Shown here in pieces: positions 59,105-64,000 of a DNA stretch of 64,000 bases. Every line of letters begins with the position of its first letter. The first letter of the stretch is position 1. The translations under genes were made by a program, and so were the position numbers. Source of the stretch: Abelmoschus esculentus (lineage: Eukaryota > Streptophyta > Magnoliopsida > Malvales > Malvaceae); NCBI GenBank assembly GCA_035048815.1, contig JAUCBN010000055.1, positions 2,239,501 to 2,303,500 of the forward strand, given 5' to 3'. The notes under the pieces are model-generated. The model ran no database searches. It was not told where the DNA came from and was given only the letters and a program-made list of their open reading frames with translations.

Positions 59105-59841
59105 TAGGGATGATAATGAGTGAAGCAGAGCTCGAGCTAGGTCTGATTCGAATCGAAAATAGGAATATCTGGATTCGGTTTAAGGTTTGTTGAATTCAGA
59201 AATTTAGGGTCGAGTTCGGCTCGAAAATAATATTACTGAGCGCGGCTCGGGTCAAATCGTCAGGTTCGGCTTGGGCTCGGCTCGGTTCAATTTGGCTTGA
59301 AATGGATAATTTTCTATATTATTGTGTTTTATTTATTTATTTATTTACTTACTCCCTCCGTCCCATATATAATGTCCCTTATTGATTTTTTTAGGTTAAA
59401 TTTTTTTAATTTTGACTCATGATTCTTTAAAATTTATTATTGATAAAAATATGAAAAATATATTTTAAAAACCTCTAATCGAATAGATTTTAAATATATA
59501 TTTTATAAAATTTAATTATTTAAAATATTTAATATAATTATAGTTAAAGTTTAAAAAATTTGACTTCAAAAAATCAATAAGAGACATTATATGTGGGACA
59601 GAGGTAATATTTATTTATAGTTTTTTTTATTTATTTTTTTGTAGTTTTGTAAATTTGTTTTAGTTGATAATATTCAATTTATTTATTTGTAGTTTATATA
59701 TATATATATATGTTTATATATAATTATTCCGAGCCTTTTCACAAACTTTTCGAGCCCGTTCATGAACTTTTCGAGCCTTTGGCTCGTTTAAATCCCGAGC
59801 CCGAGTAGCTCGCGAGCCGGACATGCTCATTATCACCCCTA
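59105..59841. mobile_element. hAT-like MITE, GAGC family, with perfect 8-bp target duplication
   Basis: The ends are TAGGGATGATAATGAG and CTCATTATCACCCCTA. GTCTTGAA occurs exactly at 59097-59104 and 59842-59849. The body is rich in GAGCTCGAG/GGCTCG. It is 737 bp including a nested Stowaway-like element (59352-59604). Confidence 0.9.
59352..59604. mobile_element. Stowaway-like MITE nested in the hAT-like element
   Basis: The left end is CTCCCTCCGTCCCA after TA (59350-59351). The right end TGGGACAGAGG has lost a few bases of the inverted repeat and is followed by TA (59605-59606). The body is clearly homologous to 18913-19173. Confidence 0.85.
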
Positions 59842-61596
59842 GTCTTGAACCCGGGGTCTAAGAAAAAGAGATTAAAGTAAATGAATAGTTTTAACAAACC
59901 GTCCGTCAACGCTTACTTTAATATCTAATTTTTTAAAAAATAAAATCATGTGAATACATATTTGTATCTAAATCTTATCATGTATCTGTATATATATAAC
60001 ATATATTACATTATAATTATTTTAAGACCAAAGAGGGACATATAACTTTATGTTAGAGGAAGTGTGTTAAACTGAGCATCGTAGTAGTTGTGTTGAGTAA
60101 CTAAAGAGCCGATGTGAGTGGAATTTTGTTGGTCTGCTATGCTCATTTTCTTGGCTTTAGATACAATGAATGTGGACATGTTTTTCTTCTATAGTTATAG
60201 GTCTCTCAAGTCTCCATGAGGACTACAAGACCTAAAAAGGTGGGAAGTGGAGTTTCTGTACTGAAACCCTAAGGAGAAAAGGGACCAACGGCCATGTCCC
60301 AAAGTGAAGCACTACCTTTAAAGACAATATTCCCAGTGTTTTTTAGTCTTTGGTCTGAAATCGATCCATATGACTCTCCACTCATGTTGGTACATTGAAC
60401 CTAGACGCAGTTCTAGAGACTGGAAGACTATAGTTTTTTACATTTTCTGCCTCGTAGATTATTCTATGCTCTGTCAAATCTAACAACTTTTTGGAGGTAG
60501 ATTTTAGACATGAGGGATGTTAGGGCTTTGAGAAAACTTAGTAATCACAAAATTCAATTTGTTCGTTAATTATAGTAAAAAAATCCGTTATTCGATAAAC
60601 AAGGACGGAATCAGGATTTAGGGTTGAGGGGGTAAAACATAAATGTTAGTAGGGGGCAAATTCATAAAAAAAATAATTTTTAAAATAATTTAAATAAGAG
60701 GATAAAAGTGAAAAAAATTCTTCGGGGTGGAGGCGTTGCCCCTGTTGATAAATATATGACACATAATTTAAAATATAAAAGTATATATTTTAAAATTATT
60801 TTAAATATTTAAGTCAAAATATTCAAATCTTTTAAATTTATCTTTAGCAGCCTTCGAATCAACCACCACCCCTATTCACTACTATATATATTATTTTTCT
60901 CTTTTAGTCTTTTATCGTTACAGTTGAGGAAGAAATGTCAATTGAATATCGAATGATAAACACCGACTAAGCTTTGCAGAGAGAGAAAAAAACTTTATTG
61001 CTACGATGACGATTATACAAATTTTAACGATGATAAATGATTTAAAGTTTTATAGTTATTTTAAAATAAAAGAGAGTTTTAGGGTTTATCATAAATTAAA
61101 ATTTAAATTTCTAACAAAAATTAAAACAAAATCATATGTTAAGTAATGATTGGATGATGATTTTTAACTAACAAACCTTAAAATATTAATAAAATAAAAT
61201 GTTAAATACATATTTTGATAAAAAAATATATATAATTTTTTTGATTAAGTAAAGAATTATAATATTTTTATATCGAGATTCAAACACAAAACAATATAAA
61301 TATCTTTAACCAAACATATACGCTTCAATTCATCTTTAAAACCTAGTTGATAACATAGATCAAATAAAATAGAAAACATTAAATCACAAGATGTGTTTAT
61401 TCAAGCTTCTTTTTTCATAGAGTTGAAACATATTATCATATGTTTTTTTAAGTATATCCATATCGGATATATTTATATCCAAATTCATCGTACAATCCGA
61501 ACGAAATAGACAGAACAAAGCCTGGAAATAAAACCACAACTTTTGTTTTTCAAACATATAAGCAATACCATTAGATTTGTTTAGGACATGTTCTAT

Positions 61597-64000
61597 TTAT
61601 ATGGCAAAAGAGGCCATTGCTTCGCCAATGCTTAGGAAGACCCTTCCTCTAATTTTGGGCACAAAGTTGGCCAACTTCAACTTGTGAATAACTTGCCACC
61701 TAGGGTTTGCAATAGCCAGCTGCAATTTTTGACAAGTATAAAATATGAATATATTCGAAAAACCGTATCTCGTGATTATATTCGAATATATATAAGACAT
61801 AAATGTTGTACATGAAGAACACAAATACGTAAAATTATACGTACCTTGATGCCATTAGAATCGAGATTCTTATGCAGTTCTTCTAGAGAAGCGATCCCTG
61901 ATGTATCGATGTCCATCAAGTCTATACCGTTCATTGGGAAAGGAAAATAAATTTAATTTGTGACGGAAAATAAAACAAGAAATATCGAATAATCTGTTGT
62001 TATTTCTCTAACTCTTACTGGAGATGTCAAGAACTACGATTTGTATAGTTTTTTCTGCATTTCCCAGCTTGCTGTCCTTTTCCTCCTCGATAACCCACTT
62101 CATAATCCTATATATAGAGGAAAAAACCATGATGTTTCTTGCTTATTTTCGAGCATTTTAATTAGACAATTTCTAGATTTATTTGATGACTTGTTTTTTA
62201 CCTTTCTCGGACAAAATTGGCGTTTGCAAAACAAAGTAGGGCTGATTTGAGCCGCATGATTAAGACACCTGGAGTCTTGACAGCCATTGGATATTGATTG
62301 ACATCACCAAACATATCACTTCCAGGAAGCTTTCCAAGTGTTTCAGTGCCTGGTCGAATCGATACCAGAATTATCTTTGCAAAGGAAATGGTTACCTGCA
62401 AACATACAGACTCCAAACATGTTACAACTCCGGTAAGTAAAAGCACACCACATAGTAGTCTGATTCCTTTTAATTCAACCTCGATATATAGGGACGGAGC
62501 CAGGATTTAGGGTTGAGAGAGCAAAACATAAATGTTTAGAAGTAGAAGGGGAAATTCATAAAAAAAATTTAAAAAAGGGACAAAAGTGAAGAAAAAATTT
62601 TTCTTCGAGGGTAGGGGACGATTGCCCCACCCAACTACAATGTGTCTCTGTCCTACCGATATGGGAATATAATCTTAAAAATTTTAAAATAAATAAATAT
62701 GGAATATATCAACAATTGCCGAGTATAAGTAACCTACGGTTCGAAATCCAAAAAGTGTTTTAATGAAAAAAACAAAATATTTATTATCTATAAGATATAT
62801 ACGTATTAATAAAGGGTTAAAAATATATATGGATAGATATTATCTTATAGTTATGATTATTAAAAAATTACGGTTTATCTTTTAGGGTTAGAACATATAA
62901 AATGATAAAAAAAAGACAATTTTTGTTCACAATGTTTGGATAAACATTGAAATGACAAAGCTTAGTGGCATGACATTTTCAAAGGCTTCAACACCATTCA
63001 TGTCAGATTAAGACTTACAAGTTGTTCGAATTATATCATGGCCCTAAACCTTCTGTTTGATTAATTTTAAAAAACAAATGTCAGGATTCGAATTCATATG
63101 TGACGTATTAAGACACAACATAAGTTGACTCCACTTTCTCCTATTAAATATGAACCTTTGTTTGTGTTCCTGCAAATGTTCTATATTGGAGATAACTGTT
63201 AGACCAATAATTTCAAACTCATCTAATATAATAGTTAAAAAAATTTAATTATTTATTTGTTATTTTTATTTGTATCATGTATTCGTATCGTGTTTGAATG
63301 GTCGACGGAGAAAGTAAATGTTACCGCCACGAGAAGGCCGATCTCCACCGTTGCGAACAGCACTCCCAGGAAAGCTCCAATGCAAGCCAGGAAATCTAGC
63401 TTATCAACCTTCCAAATATTGTAAGCTTCGTTGATGTCAATAAGCCCCGGCAGTGCCGACAGAATGATCGAAGCGAGGATCGCCACCGGAGTGTAGTACA
63501 ACAGCTTTGTAAACAATACAAGGGATATAAACACAGTAATTGCCATCACGACATTGGAGACCGCGGTTTCACAACCTGCAGTGAAATTTACTGCTGTCCG
63601 CGAGAAGGAACCTGCAATAATTTTACTCAAATTCGAGTTAATTAAGTTACTTGAAGGGTCATATGTAACATCTTCGATGTTCGAACAAGTGTTGTTTAAG
63701 AAAAAAATGAAGAATCTTAGTATAAATTAAAGGTAGATGAATTTACCTGTTGCGACATAGCAAGAAGTGAAAGAACCGATGATGTTCATGAACCCCATGG
63801 CGACCATTTCTTTGTTGCCATCAAGGTGGTAGCCTTTCATGGCTGCGAAAGACCGACCAACTGCGATTGCTTCCTAAGATTGACAGAAAAAGAGAGTAAA
63901 TTCGTAAAGAATGACTATATAAGATGTTCTGAATTCGGACAAGTCACTAACCGTGAGTGCAATTATGGCTACAATCAGACCAATCTTAGCCACTTCCCCA
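61597..64000 (-). CDS. Sulfate transporter SULTR3-like (3' part, runs off the window)
   Basis: Seven exons seen (minus): 63952-64000 (cut by the window end), 63747-63873, 63325-63611, 62202-62395, 62019-62107, 61845-61921, 61597-61719; about 314 C-terminal residues of a usual 630-660. The membrane part includes EVAKIGLIVAIIALT, the conserved NIIGSFTSCYVATGSFSRTA, and LASIILSALPGLIDINEAY. After VEIGLLVAVTISFAKIILVS comes the cytosolic STAS domain with VVLDISNLMDIDTSGI and IHKLKLANFVPKI. The wording (NQYPMAVKTPGVL, SALLCFANANF) fits the SULTR3;5 branch best. Family knowledge: proton-coupled anion transporters in plasma or plastid membranes; SULTR3;5 aids root-to-shoot sulfate transport with SULTR2;1. 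No lesions are seen. The 62396-63324 intron contains a hAT-like MITE. Confidence 0.94.
62489..62655. mobile_element. Small hAT-like MITE in a SULTR intron
   Basis: The ends are TAGGGACGGAGCCAGG and GTGTCTCTGTCCTA. Flanks TCGATATA and CCGATATG match at 6 of 8. A related piece lies at 60602-60755 with the same GGATTTAGGGTTGAG and AACATAAATGTT body. Confidence 0.6.

Larger units (their letters stand above)
57558..61596. other. Intergenic region
   Basis: This holds the acidic-protein 3' region, degenerate CCCTAAA-like sequence at 58335-58430, a SINE-like copy, a hAT-like MITE with a nested Stowaway, and a GGACGGAATCAGG repeat piece at about 60602-60755. From 60030 to 60540 the sequence is markedly less AT-rich and non-repetitive, but no open frame or RNA gene was recognised. 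The last 200 bases are probably the SULTR 3' flank. Confidence 0.55.

Noticed and set aside
1..64000. CRISPR arrays, operons, bacterial ribosome binding sites, phage or integron features
   Set aside because: The DNA is clearly plant nuclear sequence with spliced genes. The short tandem repeats lack the regular spacers of a CRISPR array.

Overview
The window is AT-rich nuclear DNA of a flowering plant. Genes have many GT-AG introns, and the proteins belong to plant families: MIZU-KUSSEI 1-like, HD-Zip I, TGA bZIP, RKP/KPC1-type ubiquitin ligase and SULTR sulfate transporter. Protein similarity, judged from memory, points to a eudicot, perhaps Malvaceae (cotton-like); that placement is inference. 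No bacterial, organellar or viral segment was recognised.

Layout. 0-9 kb: a single-exon MIZ1-like gene (+) converges on a nine-exon secreted GH5 beta-glucanase-like gene with a fascin-like domain (-). A truncated RBR-finger fragment of a DEAH11-type gene (-) follows. 10-12 kb: an HD-Zip I transcription factor (+). 12-19.5 kb: gene-free, with several hAT-like MITEs. 19.6-20.1 kb: a small CPxCLRERL protein gene (-). 20.9-23.4 kb: a probable solo LTR. 24.3-25 kb: a second MIZ1-like gene (-). 29.6-31.4 kb: a small membrane protein gene (+), followed by an RNase H relic. 34-42.3 kb: a full RKP-like E3 ligase (+, ten coding exons). 43.4-47.8 kb: a TGA1/TGA4-like bZIP factor (-). 48-55 kb: mostly repeats. 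55-57.6 kb: a very acidic nuclear protein (+). 61.6-64 kb: the 3' part of a SULTR3-like transporter (-), running off the right edge.

Exon chains were built by hand from splice sites, reading frame and family knowledge. In every complete multi-exon gene the coding lengths sum to a multiple of three: GH5 1,542 nt, HD-Zip 804, small membrane protein 483, RKP 3,822, TGA 1,080, acidic protein 561. The genes do not form a pathway; this is an ordinary plant neighbourhood. Several have known roles in signalling or nutrition (hydrotropism, salicylate/redox signalling, ABA/stress homeobox, ubiquitin ligase, sulfate transport), but no functional cluster is claimed.

Most of the remaining DNA is old transposon material. 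I could resolve target-site duplications for several hAT-like MITEs, two Stowaway-like elements nested in hAT-like MITEs (one checkable against an empty relative in this same window), a probable solo LTR, a MULE-like palindrome, and a five-copy tRNA-derived SINE-like family. I found no evidence of a wholly new biological system. The most useful leads are the SINE-like family, the RBR fragment with a damaged zinc ligand, and the acidic protein of unknown function.
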